Below are positions 1 to 11,663 of a stretch of 64,000 nt of DNA, piece after piece. The stretch covers positions 54,358,727 through 54,422,726 of the forward strand of contig OU862917.1 in NCBI GenBank assembly GCA_917880885.1, in the 5' to 3' direction. The position numbers and the translations under genes are program-made. Below the pieces are notes generated by a model that ran no database searches, was not told the origin of the DNA, and was given only the letters and a program-made list of their open reading frames with translations. Source of the DNA: Limnephilus marmoratus (Eukaryota; Arthropoda; Insecta; Trichoptera; Limnephilidae). How positions within the stretch are numbered: the stretch's first letter is position 1; every line of letters starts with the position of its first letter.

Positions 1-380
1 AAATTTATGTGGACTTGCCTTTATGTGGACTTTCATTCATGTGGGCATAAATTTGTGTGGACTTGCATTCATGTGGGCTTAAATTTGTGTGGACTTACAT
101 TCATGTGGGCTTAAATTTGTGTGGATTTGCATTCATGTGGGATTAAATTTGTGGGGACTTGCATTCATGTGGGCTTAAATTTACGTGGGCCTACATTCAC
201 GTGGGCTTAAATTTATGTGGGCCTACATTCACGTGGGCTTAAATTTACGTGGGCCTACATTCACGTGGGCTTAAATTTACGTGGAATTGCATTCATGTGG
301 GCTTGAATTTGCCTGGAATTGCTTTCATGTGGGCTTAAATTTAGGTAGACTGGACTTGCATACACATGGGCTGAGTTTGA
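1..380. repeat. 32-bp tandem minisatellite
   Basis: About eleven tandem units of 32 bp run from the window edge. Each unit is two diverged 16-bp halves, roughly AAATTTGTGTGGACTT followed by GCATTCATGTGGGCTT. Successive AAATTTG starts at 49 and 81 give the period. Sub-types (ACGTGGGCCTAC) cluster in the middle, which suggests local homogenisation. The array continues left beyond the window. Confidence 0.92.
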
Positions 381-580
381 CAACTAACACTGTCAATCGG
401 GGTGTTGTGATTGTTGATTTTAAAGCTTGACAAAATCTTTAAAAGATAGCTTTAGAGCTGCTGTCGCAAGGAACATTAAAAAATAAATAAAGAAAATATT
501 GCTTCTTTATAATATTGTGGAAGACCTGAACCTTCCAGTGTATTGGGTATCTTCATGGGTGTATTGTTGTCTGTGCCCAG

Positions 581-835
581 AGAGCGTGCAACGATGACTA
601 GCGCCCCCGACCGGAGCCCCCCGCAGCTCCTCCCATGCTCAGGGCTCCTAGGCACCCCGGCCCTCCAGGGCTCTATAGAGGCAGGTCCGAATCAACACTA
701 CATTCATATACTAGCTACCTGCGCCAGCCACCGCCAAACAAACTATCGACTCGCACGGTTCCAACACTCTCACTCTGTCATCAGATAGCATCCACTAAAT
801 CCATTTCATTGGATTACCTATACATTTCATACTAA
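581..835 (+). CDS. Possible internal exon, proline-rich, unrecognised gene
   Basis: A GC-rich block stands out from AT-rich flanks and follows a fair splice acceptor (TCTGTGCCCAG ending at 580). Two frames are open. One is open across the acceptor (starting ERATMTSAPDRSPPQLL) and stops at 786-788. Another is open from 602 to 835 and reads proline- and arginine-rich, with PPAAPPMLRAPRHPG and then GRSESTLHSYTSYLRQPPP, more like a disordered cytoplasmic tail. Composition resembles the last exon at 6820-7073, so both may belong to one gene on this strand. No domain is recognised and no good donor is evident; a pseudo-exon is possible. Confidence 0.3.
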
Positions 836-992
836 ATTTGATTTTTTTTTGTTTTCTTATTATCTTCGATTTTGTTAAAAATTCCTTTTAGTCTCTCTGC
901 CTTTTTAATAGTTTGTATCAGAGATGGAAAAGAATTTTTACTTCTATTTTTAATTCTCAAAATTATAAGTGTTGTTTCGCAACATTCCTTAA

Positions 993-1693
993 CCCATAGG
1001 GGCCGGCAAGAAACTTCAATAAATAAAAAGATTTTTTTGATAAAGCCAGCATTTTGGGAGGCGGATATGGGTACCGTCGCCCCGGGAACCATTTATTGGA
1101 TAAACAGCACCTCTATAGGTCACCCCAAGTGGTTTGCTACATTTGGTGACTTAGCAGGGGTGCCCGGGTTCATGGGTGAGGTTTGTCCAGGTCTTGGCGG
1201 CGGAGGCGTCTGCTCACCAGCTGCATGGTAGGCCGGATCGGGAGAGAATGTTTGAGGGAGTCTATTTGACTGCTCCAGCCATATACTCTCTCGGAACATC
1301 GCCTTGCACCACAGTGGGAGTGATGGATTCATACCTCCGTCACTCCTAGACCCACCGACCCCCAGATTCCTACTTACCTCTAATTCCTTTTTCCCTCCCA
1401 GGACTTCCTTTCCTTCCTTTGCTAAAAAGATCCTCCACACAGCATCCCCAAAGATGACATAGGCCCTGAGGGGAATTATTTTCCTCAGGACCTCCTGTGT
1501 GGAGCTAATGTAAAAAAAAATTAAAATGTGGACAATACCATACTTGATAAAGTGACATCTTGTTTGTCTGTAACTAATCCAATAGAGGTAATATAAAATA
1601 AATGTACAAATCAACACTGCAATTGCAGTGCCTTGTACTGTGTATAGGCGTGTTTCTTCAACACTGCAGTTGCAGGGCTCCGGCCCCTAGGGG
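993..1693. mobile_element. piggyBac-like MITE with TTAA target duplication
   Basis: The element is bounded by TTAA on both sides (989-992 and 1694-1697) and has inverted ends CCCATAGGGGCCGG and, read from the right, CCCCTAGGGGCCGG. TTAA plus CCC ends are the hallmark of the piggyBac superfamily. No transposase is present. A stem-tail LINE copy (1052-1520) is inserted in it and makes up most of its length. Confidence 0.75.
1052..1520 (+). mobile_element. Stem-tail LINE 3' end copy (sense +)
   Basis: The only long sense-strand copy of the family found repeatedly on the minus strand. It runs from GGGTACCGTCGCCCCGGG through GGTGACTTAGCAGGGGTGC to the 3' tail, a hairpin of GGCCCTGAGG and CCTCAGGACC arms at about 1468-1498, then an A-rich end. 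The family ends are related to the C-terminal coding part of the copy at 15820-16180, so these are 5'-truncated LINE copies or a SINE built from one. Confidence 0.8.
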
Positions 1694-1697
1694 TTAA

Positions 1698-2268
1698 ATA
1701 CTGATAAATGAATAATAAATAAATCTTTGAATTTACTAAATAAAATGTACGATGCAGATTAGGGTGTTCCGTCGAATGGAGTCTTGAATATTATGTTTGT
1801 TTGAGTTTAAGATTATTTCCCCCTTTCCCTGCCCGAGTAATGACTATAGACAATGCCTGGACCCCGCATTCAATAATTATTTATCCCTCAAATGATTGAA
1901 GAAATCTTCACCACCTTTTAAAGTAAACCCCATATGCATGTGCCCCTATCCAAAATTGATACAAAAAGTTTAGTTTGTCAGTTTGCCTCAAGTCATATGA
2001 AGTAGATCTGTAAGACAAAATACACATAACTGGCTTTATATAAGGCCATCTATAAATTTTCTCATATCTATAAAGTTACCGAAAAATAATCAGTTTAAGC
2101 AGAAAACAATGTGCTAGGTACGAAAAGCATTGTCATGTCATATATAGTTGAACCAGTCTAAGATCCCTCCAGGCAGCATCCCCAAAAGATGAGTGTGTGG
2201 AGTTAATGTAAAAAAGTGTTCTTTTGTCTGATTTGTAACAATATATGTAATGGTTTCCTAGTACTGAA
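1698..2268. other. Gene-free AT-rich stretch with a LINE tail scrap
   Basis: No gene is seen. At 2160-2215 there is a small scrap of the stem-tail LINE end (CAGCATCCCCAAAAGATGA, then TGTGTGGAGTTAATGTAAAAA) that has lost its hairpin. Confidence 0.5.
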
Positions 2269-3238
2269 TAGAGACGCCACGAATATTCGGCTACTATTCG
2301 GTATTCGGCCTATTCGGCTCCTTTTTTTACTATTCGGTATTCGGCCGAATATTGCGAACTATTCGGCCGAATAACCAATAGTAAATCATGAAAAAAAATG
2401 CATAATAAATGACATATTACTCACAAAAATTTATATTTTAACAAAAAATCAGAACATTTAATACTTAAAATCCATCAGTGGTAAGTGTTGTCGAATGATA
2501 ACAATTTTTTCAGTATTTGTTGATAGCGAACGATCGCTCTTTTCCTCCTAAATTATACCTGCTTCCGAAAACAGCCGCTCACTATATACTTCTACCGGGA
2601 GATGATAAATAAATCTTAGCCAATTCTGCTGGGCTTGGATACTGTTTTGCGTTTGCTGATCACCACTTGTAAGGGTCTGCTGTTCGATCTAGGTGAACAG
2701 TTTTCATGTAAAAATCAATTTCATTTGTGAAATGTAATCGATTTTTATTAATTTATGAAAATAATGAATCCGATTAATTTTGATTCATGAAAACGATTTT
2801 TAACACACGAGCAGTGGCGGCTAATGACTTTTGGGTGTGCTAGGGTGCTAATATTAAAAAAATGGCATCATGGATGTTGTCGTATGCGAAATTTTTTTTT
2901 TTTTTTTTTTCCAAAATCGGTGTTTTGTATGAAGATTTTCAGGAAATCGGTGCGGCACACCGCCAAACTGAAACTTCCTGAAATTTTTCATACAAAAAAC
3001 TGATTTAAAAAAAAAAAGATTTTTTTTTCGGCTACAACAACATCAATAATGTAATTTTTTTAATATCAGCACTCTAGCACACCCAAAAGTCACGATCCGC
3101 CACTGCTCATGAGTTCAATTCATTTTAATTCAAGAAAAAGATTTTTATTTTTTTAAATTCATGAAAACTGTTTGCGAAATGTACTAAGTGTCACCGAATA
3201 TTCGGTATTCGGCAAAATCACTATTCGTGGCATCTCTA
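2269..3238. mobile_element. hAT non-autonomous element, 8-bp TSD
   Basis: Inverted ends TAGAGACGCCACGAATA (left) and TAGAGATGCCACGAATA (right, read inward) are flanked by the 8-bp duplication GTACTGAA (2261-2268 and 3239-3246). Eight-base duplications and TAGAGATG-type ends are diagnostic of hAT elements. Subterminal TATTCGG motifs recur at both ends. No transposase frame; a second element (2812-3105) sits inside. Confidence 0.88.
2812..3105. mobile_element. Nested foldback MITE, CAGTGGCGG ends
   Basis: Long inverted arms begin CAGTGGCGG and end CCGCCACTG and include GACTTTTGGGTGTGCTAG against CTAGCACACCCAAAAGTC. The middle is also self-complementary (ATCGGTGTTTTGTATGAA against TTCATACAAAAAACTGAT). 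The flanking octamers CACACGAG and CTCATGAG agree at six of eight positions, so an aged hAT duplication is possible. Confidence 0.75.
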
Positions 3239-3381
3239 GTACTGAATCCACTAAAATATTTCTTTGCCATTTTTTGTTATTTATGGTTTGTAGATAACAT
3301 TTGGCTTATCAGTGTCTCTTTCTGATTTTCACCATTACCAAAACGCAAAATTTAGGGTTGATATTTGTGAATTAAAAGGTA

Positions 3382-3695
3382 TAGGCAAATCATTTTAAAG
3401 TATCGGAGGTTTCAAAAAAGTTTTTCAAACTGGTTTGGAACACCTGGCCGCAGTCCCCTCTAACCTCATAAGTGTCCAAAGATACTAGGTGCATAGCGAC
3501 GTTTATCGATTCCGTTTAAATGAACACATTTTCACTGGGCATTTAAAATAAAATGAATAAATAAATGCAGGCAAATCGTTTTAAATAGTTATTTGTGCAC
3601 ACTGATAATATAGAAAGTTTCAAAAAAGTCTTTCCAACTAGTTTGGAACATCCGTCCGCAGTCCCCTCTTACCCAGCAAATGCTCTGAGATACTG
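3382..3695 (+). repeat. Diverged direct duplication, two units
   Basis: Two units share GGCAAATC(A/G)TTTTAAA, then GTTTCAAAAAAGT and CCGCAGTCCCCTCT; the second occurrences lie about 190-210 bp downstream of the first. No coding potential is seen; probably remnants of an unidentified repeat. Confidence 0.6.
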
Positions 3696-3699
3696 ACAT

Positions 3700-4975
3700 T
3701 AAATGTACATTAATCGATAAATTAATTAATTAATTTATAAATTAATATATTAAAATCAATACTAACATTAATTAAATTTTGTCAATTCTGTTTAATTTTA
3801 TACATGCAATTCAATTCAAAAACATTATTTTAAAGTTTAATTGTTTCATTTTCAGCTTCCTAACAAGCAAATTTATTATTAAATTTAATTATTTTTATAT
3901 CCTGCTACAAACAAGGGTCTCTTTAAAATTATTTACCTAGGTAGTTTTTTATTTGTCTCAATTACAACTATTTTAAATTTTAAAAGATTTGAATGTTAAT
4001 TTACTCCGGTTAAAGCAGTTATTCTGTCTTCTCTATAAAAAGCTGTGATTTAAAAGAACTTAAACTTAGTCTTTCGTTCTGGAATATTTTCTAAAATCTG
4101 AAAAAGGCCATTGCATACCGTTTCCCGATAATTTATAAGTCTCCGATATGCCGAGTGTATTTTTTCATTGAAAAATCGTGCGCCATTCATTGTAGATTAT
4201 ATAATTACAATTTATTGTACAAGTCATCCACATCATTGTCAGTCATGATGACATCTTGTTATATGTATTTGAAAGTTTTTTAATTTCTATTTTGTGCATG
4301 TCTAGTTGGTAGTTTTACAGCTGTTGTTCTCAACTTTACGATGGATCAATCTGAGTCTCCGCTCAGCTAAGTGATTTGTTTAGTAATGCTAGATTCGCCT
4401 GTTGGTCGGAGAGTTGCCTTGGGAACAATGTAATTGTGCATTGGAGGAGTGTTGGAGTCAAAGTTTCGGCTCAACAGTTGGATCAGTAGGATTGGGAACA
4501 ACGGCAGTTGGTGTATTAATTGTTGCTTGTTTACTTTTAATTATTATTTAGGAATGTTTTGTATCGTAAAAATCAAACATCATAAAATTACATGGGAAAA
4601 ATGTCATTGAAATACCCTACAAATTTTGGTTTTTCCTACTTTAAATATAAAGCAAATCAAATTTAACAGGTACTTATCGTTATTTTAAATTCTGCATATA
4701 TTTTGGTTTTTAATGTGCCAGCAGTTTCACTCCTCCAAGCCATTATCAAACGTTGGTTAGGCCATGTTGAGACAACTTATTTATATAATTTTATTTATCC
4801 CTACCATGTTTTTATTTTTATGATGTTTAAAATGATTATTTATTACTACTTTCGGTGAAAACTGATTTACTTAGAATTTTTTTTTCAGTGGGCATTTATC
4901 ATTATATTCTTATAATGTTTTGAATGCCAAAACTGCTGTCACAATAATGAATACTAAAATACTTGCAGAACTTAA
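3700..4975. other. AT-rich gene-free stretch
   Basis: No convincing gene. A 52-codon open run at 4393-4551 encodes a few cysteines and then a 20-residue hydrophobic segment (see findings), but lacks clear splice sites. The rest is A/T tracts. Confidence 0.4.
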
Positions 4976-4977
4976 TA

Positions 4978-5530
4978 CAGTGAAACTCTCTTAAGAAGTT
5001 TTCCAAGGGATCTGAAAAAACAAACATCTTAGGCTGAATTTAGTCTCACGCTCACCGTCAGCGCTCATACATCAGCGCGTAGTTCGTCAACACTGAGGCT
5101 CAGCGTGGCTCGTTTCAGTATCGTATTGACCGCCTTACTGTACAGACGAAGACTTAAAATGCGGAGTGTATTAGTTATTGCTGCTTTGTACAACCTATCC
5201 CAAAAAATTAAAACTATTTGCTATGACTGTACACGCTGACGACATCCGCTCCGCTTGACACTAGAACGCTCACTGAAAGCAGAGGCGCTCGTGCATTTGT
5301 CAGCGGCGACAGCTACGCGGCGCCGACGCGCGACGTGTACGGCCGCGTAGCCATCAGCGCTGACCACCTTGTGCGCTGATAGCTACGCGTCATTCAAAAA
5401 CGCTTCCTAGAAGTTCATATATCTCGACCATCAGCGCCGACGGTGCGCGTGCGGTCAGCGTAAGACTAAATTCAGCCTTAAGAAGGAAAACCAAACTTCT
5501 TAAGCCACCAAATTTAAGAGGGTTTCACTG
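4978..5530. mobile_element. Tc1/mariner-type MITE, TA duplication
   Basis: Inverted ends CAGTGAAACTCTCTTAAG (left) and CAGTGAAACCCTCTTAA (right, inward) are flanked by TA at 4976-4977 and 5531-5532. TA duplication with CAGT ends fits Tc1/mariner/pogo. Without the nested element it would be only about 105 bp. Confidence 0.8.
5032..5477. mobile_element. Nested Harbinger-like MITE, TTA duplication
   Basis: Inverted ends GGCTGAATTTAGTCTCACGC and GGCTGAATTTAGTCTTACGC are flanked by TTA (5029-5031 and 5478-5480), the 3-bp duplication typical of PIF/Harbinger. It is GC-rich (many GTCAGCGC blocks) in contrast to its host MITE. Confidence 0.8.
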
Positions 5531-5891
5531 TAATAAAAAATAAACTTTTTTTACTTTAAATTTAAAAAAATACATAAATATAGTTCTACAATTTAAAGAC
5601 AATAATGCTTAGTTTATACAAGCTTACTGTGAATGGATTGAACATTGAAAACTCAATGACCACAGTTAAAAAAATTGTTAGTTAAATGCAGAAGGTTTTT
5701 TTAATGTACAACTGCGGCCATTGTCAAACTATATGATTTTTATACTTTTTGTTGCATGGGTTCTAATGATAGTAAATTATGCATTTTGATTGCCTTGTTA
5801 TATGGATCAGTAATAATCAGTAACTACATAACAATATTATGATTTTTAATACTTAAGTATGTGTATACATCATCATCATTTTAACTAATAA

Positions 5892-6144
5892 GCCTAGCGA
5901 TTCCGTATTTTTTGTGAGATCGTTATTCGATAATGAATGTCAGATTTGTGTGATTTTTACTTCACATATTTTAGTTTACATCGATTTAAACACGAATTCC
6001 TGCAAGTACGCATGATTATTTACTCATTTAATGTACGTTGTACATAGAAAACGCAAATAACAGCCATAAAAATCACACAAATCTGACAGGAGATTACGTC
6101 CGTTATCCAATAATGATGTCACAAAAAATACGGAATCGCTAGGC
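5892..6144. mobile_element. MITE with long inverted arms (GCCTAGCGATTCCG)
   Basis: Arms of about 70 bp begin GCCTAGCGATTCCGTATT and include TCAGATTTGTGTGATTTTT against its complement. The element is nearly a full palindrome. No clean target duplication is visible, so the superfamily is undecided. Confidence 0.75.
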
Positions 6145-6288
6145 AGGTGAACAATTTAGAAGGAGATTCCTTTTTTGCTATTCATTAATTTAAATACCAT
6201 TTTTGCTTGCTAATTACTCTAATCTCAAATATATAACCGTCTGCAGAGTGCTGCTGCAAATATAACTCTCTTAAAATTAGCATGATTA

Positions 6289-6448
6289 GGGAACGTATCC
6301 ATACTACGTGACCAACTTTTTGCAATTTTTAACCCCCCCTCCCCCCGGTGACCAAAATCCTAAGCAACCCGCCGCTCATTTGTATGGAGCGTGACATTTT
6401 GAAGACCCCCCCCCCCCTAAACGTGTCACGTAGTATGGGTACGTTCCC
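6289..6448. mobile_element. GGGAACGTA Harbinger-like MITE, copy 1
   Basis: 160-bp element with inverted ends GGGAACGTAYCCATACTACG and TTA duplications (6286-6288, 6449-6451). Between the arms lie two C-homopolymers. Other copies are at 44173-44825 (interrupted) and 44555-44716. Confidence 0.88.
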
Positions 6449-6819
6449 TTATTTAAGAAAAAAGAATAATGTAAATACTTATTTTTTATCATTGAAAGAT
6501 TTGTCAAATAAATATAACCAAATATGTAAAATTTGAAAAGTATATAAATGCAGCAACCTAATTAGATTAATTCAATGCAATTATTTAAATGTTTATCGTT
6601 TTGAATGTGGTAGCCGTTGGATTTAGACAGACATCTGAAGTGACGGTATTTAATTAATATAGCTACTTATGGTCACTATGGTCACTTTTAGGTTGGTTAA
6701 TCACGTAGAGGTTGTGATTGAGAATTCTCATACACTTGATTTACTTACTAAATATATTTGCATGAAGAGAGAATATCAGTGCTGGATTGCCTTGTATAAT
6801 GTGTGTTGTGTTATTCCAG

Positions 6820-7073
6820 GGCTGAACATGCTGCGCGTGCGTTCAGACATGCTGATGACGCTGGGCGGGAGTGGTGGGGGCGCCGGGGGTCCGCAGGGGG
6901 GCTCCGCCATGGAGTGCGAGGCGCCCCCCTTCCAACCGCACGTGCACGCTCATCGCCCGCGCTACCTGCCACACCCTCTAGAGCCTCCACAACCGCCCCC
7001 CGATCCCCCCGCCAACCCCGACAGCCCCATGGTGGGCGTGTGCGTGCAGCAGAGTCCGGTGGCCATCCACTAG
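6820..7073 (+). CDS. Last coding exon of an unrecognised gene
   Basis: A GC-rich exon follows a strong acceptor (TGTGTTATTCCAG ending at 6819) and runs open to TAG at 7071-7073. It enters in phase 1 and encodes about 84 residues: LNMLRVRSDMLMTLGG, a glycine run (GGSGGGAGGPQGG), a His/Pro-rich stretch with PPQPPPDPPANPDSP, and the end VCVQQSPVAIH. Codons prefer G or C at third positions, unlike the surroundings, as in conserved insect genes. The low-complexity, proline-rich character suggests a disordered C-terminal tail, possibly cytoplasmic. I do not recognise the family. Upstream exons may include 581-835; the 3' UTR follows directly. Confidence 0.6.
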
Positions 7074-7088
7074 GCCTCGCCGACTATT

Positions 7089-7400
7089 GTGCCGTGCGTA
7101 CAGCGTTCGGTGCCAAGTGGATCACCTCACTCCGTTGTGGGTAGAGCCGTTTGGCCATCCGCTAGGCTCCGCGTGTACAGTGATTCGGTGCTAAGTGGAT
7201 CACCTCACTCCGTGGTGGACAGAGCCACTTGGCCATCTATTCGGCTCCACCCCCATGCCGTGCGTACAGTGATTCCGTGCCAAGTGGATCATTTCATTTC
7301 ACTGCGTGCATGCAGTAGAACCGCTCGGCCATCCGTTAGGCCTCACCCCCCGTGCCGTGCGTACAGTGATTCAGTGCCAAGTGGATCACTTCACCCCGTG
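7089..7400 (+). repeat. Four imperfect tandem units in the 3' UTR
   Basis: Just after the stop codon, four units share GTGCCGTGCGTACAG, then GTGCCAAGTGGATCAC and CGGCCATCCGYTAGGC. Unit spacing is 77, 89 and 107 bp. GC-rich and probably transcribed as 3' UTR. Confidence 0.75.
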
Positions 7401-10400
7401 GTTGGTGCGTGCGACGGCGCGCAGTCTGTGATTCCTGTACCACTCTAATCACAACGCCCATGTTCCTATCACAATCCGCAGTTCTGCCGATATTGTTTTC
7501 AAATAATAAAAAGAGACTATGGAACATTTTGGATTGCACTAGGAAAATAATTTATTTGAGGTATTTTAAAGAAGATTGGCCGCGCCCGATCCTTCTCAAG
7601 TTGGCTTTGCCCTACGGACTAACCAGTCGAGCGAGAGTGTCTGTGATTTTTTAGGTGAATACGTTTAATACACTTTTTAAACTCGAATACTTTTGTAACT
7701 GACGAAAATAGATTTGCTAAATAAAACAAATAATCTTAACATAACCGGTAATAATAAATTTTATTACACGCATTAGAACCGATAATAAATTAGATTTTTT
7801 TTTTACAACGTTTGCGTCTTTCATTTGCCTGACTGTTTGCTGAAATGAATGACGATGCGACGCAATGCGAAGCGACGCGACCGCGCCACAGTGTTGCGGC
7901 ATTAGATAATAATATAATTTATCTGGAACAACAGACTGAGAGTCATTGTTTAACTCTGTTGACAGAATTGAGTGACCGTTAGAAATGATACTTAAACCTG
8001 GGAAAAGGGGAAAAATCTAAAATACTTTTGGGCTCCGACCGAAAGGTCTCGTGGATTAAAAATTGTAAATTTGGCATTATAAAAAAATAGTGTAATTTGA
8101 TGGAACATTTGATTAAAATAAAGCTAATTATTGCAGCTAAGGTAATAACGGCTTGTGGAGTCAGGATGACTGTCTTTTATATGAATAAACCTAAGACAAT
8201 TAGAAAATCTGATTAAATTGATTAGTTAGTGAGTGTAGTTCATAAGAGACTCGCAATTAATAAATATGTTTATTTATATTTAATAATAAAAAGTGAAGTT
8301 AAAATAATTATGTTGTCTGGGAAGTCTGAAAGGTGATCTTGTCTGTGTGAGATTTTGGTTTGTATAAATCACTATTGTTCTTTTCAGAGTTGTTTTCATT
8401 TCAATGTGAATGTGAATGTTTCCTCGCAGCGGAGCCATGTTACGTAGCGTCTTGCTTTCCATGTTCTCATCGGATCTCGCCAGAGAGTTGAATGCATTTC
8501 CAAATGTAAAAACAAGTAGATATAAACATTTTCAATTTTATATTCTATCTTTTGTACATGGGTGTTCAGCCTTAAACATTACTACTCGGTAAAGTTGGTG
8601 GGGTTCTAGTAAAAGAGGTTCTAGCGGACGTTCACGTAAAGTAAAGTAAATAGGGGATGGTTGTTATTGTCTGCGGAGATGTAGGTGAGGACAACTGGTG
8701 TGGACACACCATAAACTATATTGTTTAGGACAGCATGTTGGTATAACCTAGCCAGGTTCCCGTTGTCACTTGTAAGGACATTTATATTTTGATGGAAACA
8801 CTAATTCAATGAAGACTAGAGTGAAGTGTGTTTGAGAGGAGGATAATTGCGGTGGAGTAATGTTAAGATGATTGAATCTAATAAGTAATTGACAAATATA
8901 CTAAGTTGTAAAGTTTTAAGATGTATTCAGCAAAATCATCGATAATTTCCTTTAAATTATGAGAAAGATATTTCCACACTTAGAGGGTAAATTGTATTAG
9001 CAAATTATAGTTGACGTGAGTGGACGGAGCTAGGACTAAGGATGTGTACTTTTGTTGAATGAAAACTGTCTCTCCCCCTGTCTTGACTGACTTGCAATAA
9101 GTACCAAGCACCGACCTGTCCCTTTATTACCCCCCACTACCTGACTACCTGTTGTCTCTCCCCGCGATGCGATGCGACCGTGTTCATTCAACGGGGGTAC
9201 ACCGATGATGTCTCTGAGGAAAAGGAGAAGGTGACAGAGAAAAGGCGACTTTGACTTCCGGATGTATCTCTGGATATTTTTGTAACATATTTTGCCACAT
9301 GCATGCTTAACTATTTGAGGATTGTTCCTTAGTAACCACAGAAAAAGATTTATAATTTGGACGTCAAATTTGACTGAGCTCATGGCGATTAGAATACGTG
9401 TTGTTGTTATTTTGTAGCGGATTTACTGTAAATATGTATCATAGGGATATATTTTGTAATTGGATACTCATCTCGTTTATTTGTTATGTTTTGTAATCCC
9501 TTTTGTCTGATTTCCTTCTCCATATACAAACTGACATGCATGTTACAAAGGGCACGATGTGATCAAACTTGTATACGAAAGTAAAGTGTTTTATAAAGAT
9601 GTTTCTCATGTTACCTAATTATTGTATATTACCCGGTGTGACTGGATTGTGTTGGTTGGAGTGTGGAGTGCGAAGTGTGGAGTGGAGTGCGGCCAGTGGA
9701 GTGTTTGTTCCCCCATCCGATTGTTTTAGCATTATCGCCATTAGCTCACTCTTCGCCATTAGCAAATAGTATACAGATGTGTTCAATGTAGCCAATTTAA
9801 CAGGGACTGTCATTCTGTTGGAATTGATTGTTTTAGTTGTGGACGTACCGTATCCGCATGTCCGCAATAACGAGTGGCGCGGCGCGGCGCATCATTGTCA
9901 GCCGTCAGCGTCTCAGCCCGACCACCAACTGAATGTATATTCTGCACATAGTGTACCCGGCCGCTCACTCTGTCTCACAGCCAGAGCCCGTCTCGCTTAT
10001 TATCTCCATCTTATTAACTTCTCATCTTACACATTTTGCTTTCCAGGGCACATTGTGACTGTGCTGCAGTGGGTACACTATGTCCGATATATATTTTAAT
10101 TAAAAAGAAGCAAATTTACTAATATTTGACAAAAAAAACATATGTTATTCTCTCCATACTTATAATTGTATATCTAAATTAAAATACGACGGAAATTCGA
10201 TTGATGAAATCATTTGGCATGAGCTAAAGTAAAGTAAATGATAGGTTATTATATTATGATGTATATAGTTCATATGGGAGGCTACTCCCGCGCCTGTGAC
10301 CTTGGCTGTTCCGTGTTGCTCATTCTTTTCAAGCATATAACTTATAGTGCGAGACTGGCCTAAGCAAATTATCCCATACATACTTGTTGTTCAGATGTAA

Positions 10401-10540
10401 TAATAATTAAAGTGTACGCGGAATTGCCGATGACACGGTTGGGCTGTCTACTCCACTAATAGAGTAACTTAAATGTCATATATATTGATTCCTACCGGCT
10501 CTTTGTTAATAAAAGTAAACTTAAATCAATCTGTTTTTTA
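7401..10540 (+). other. Probable long 3' UTR and downstream region, no genes
   Basis: Few recognisable transposons occur here, in contrast to both flanks, which fits a long 3' UTR of the gene ending at 7073. Candidate poly(A) signals AATAAA are at 7505-7510 and 10508-10513. At 9655-9702 there is a short array of GTGGAGTGCG-like units. Whether transcription reaches 10.5 kb is inference. Confidence 0.35.
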
Positions 10541-10619
10541 TTTATTTATTTTATGATCCTTTTCATCACAAGTAGCAGTTTAATAACCAAAAAGCTATGC
10601 TAGCATTGTTCAAAGGCAT

Positions 10620-11045
10620 ACTGAGAAGCGAGCTGGAGTGATGTTTGAGCACCGTACCACTGGAAGTACATTGATATGTCAGAGCAAGTGCAGAAGAAAT
10701 TCCTCAGGTATATCTATATGTGGACGCATGGAACCTATCCAAGGTTTGTGCACCATATTTACTCACTTGAGGAAACTGATTCTGTAAGTCTGTAAACTAG
10801 ACGGAAAGCAAGTCTAGCTAATATGTCTTTCAAAATTTGTAACAATTTGTCGATAGCCCATTATTCCTCTTGGGATACTATGATTTATATGTGCCAGACC
10901 ACTACTGCCGGAGTCGATACCATGACCTATTCAGAGTAAGATGTAAGTGACTGTTCTCTAAATGCCATACAACTATTATTAAAGAGTCACCTGCCTAAAT
11001 ACTTATACAGCGACTAAATTGTACTGTAATTGAAGGAAACTGATA
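10620..11045 (+). pseudogene. LINE reverse transcriptase C-terminal relic (+)
   Basis: Translated with frame changes it reads EQVQKKFLRYIYMWTHGTYP, then RRKASLANMSFKICNNL and, further on, LNAIQLLLKSHLPKYLYS. This matches the post-RT C-terminal region of Jockey-type LINEs and resembles VQKRFMRYVYMREYTYYP in the minus-strand LINE at 12564-14222. Stops (TAA after VSL) and frameshifts make it a dead fragment. Confidence 0.65.
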
Positions 11046-11528
11046 AAAAATTGTTAAACAATAAAAAAGAAAATTTCAGATTTTTTCTCGATGAGAGTGT
11101 ATTAAGACATCTGTTGAATGAAGTGAGAAACATTCCTGCAGTAGACTAAATAAACACAACTTTATAATTTGGTTAACAGATGGCTGAACTAAAAAAAATG
11201 GTTGATGGCAACAAAGATGGATAAAGGATACATTGTCTCATTTTACACAGGCCGTGATGGTAGGTAGTAAGACCACTTAGACCACATCACTGTCATGGCG
11301 GTGCATATAATAAGAAGTGGAAAAGGGAAGAAATAAATGCTCACCATGATAATGAGGTTGAGAGTTATTCAGTGAAGCTTTTTTGCTGAAACAGTTTTGA
11401 AATTCAGATCTTATTATGCAGGTATTAAGAAAAGCTTTACCTAACTAAAGTTTCATATGCATATTTCAGAACACTAATATACTCTATGAACTCAATAAAA
11501 TAGTTACCAAGTGTCTTTGTGGGCTTTT

Positions 11529-11663
11529 ACTAGTCTCAGCGAGAGCTTGTACGCATGTTATCGGCAATCATCCTCTTCCTTCTCACACATCTTGTATGAA
11601 AATGAAAAAAGATGAAAAATACTAGAATGATGACATCACATATGACCTCTCGCTGGGATTAGT
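11529..11663. mobile_element. Small MITE with AGCGAGAG inverted ends
   Basis: Left end ACTAGTCTCAGCGAGAG pairs with right end CTCTCGCTGGGATTAGT. The arms are about 17 bp with mismatches. No clear target duplication. Confidence 0.45.

Noticed and set aside
1120..1617. 165-codon minus-strand open frame
   Set aside because: Antisense shadow of the stem-tail LINE copy at 1052-1520.
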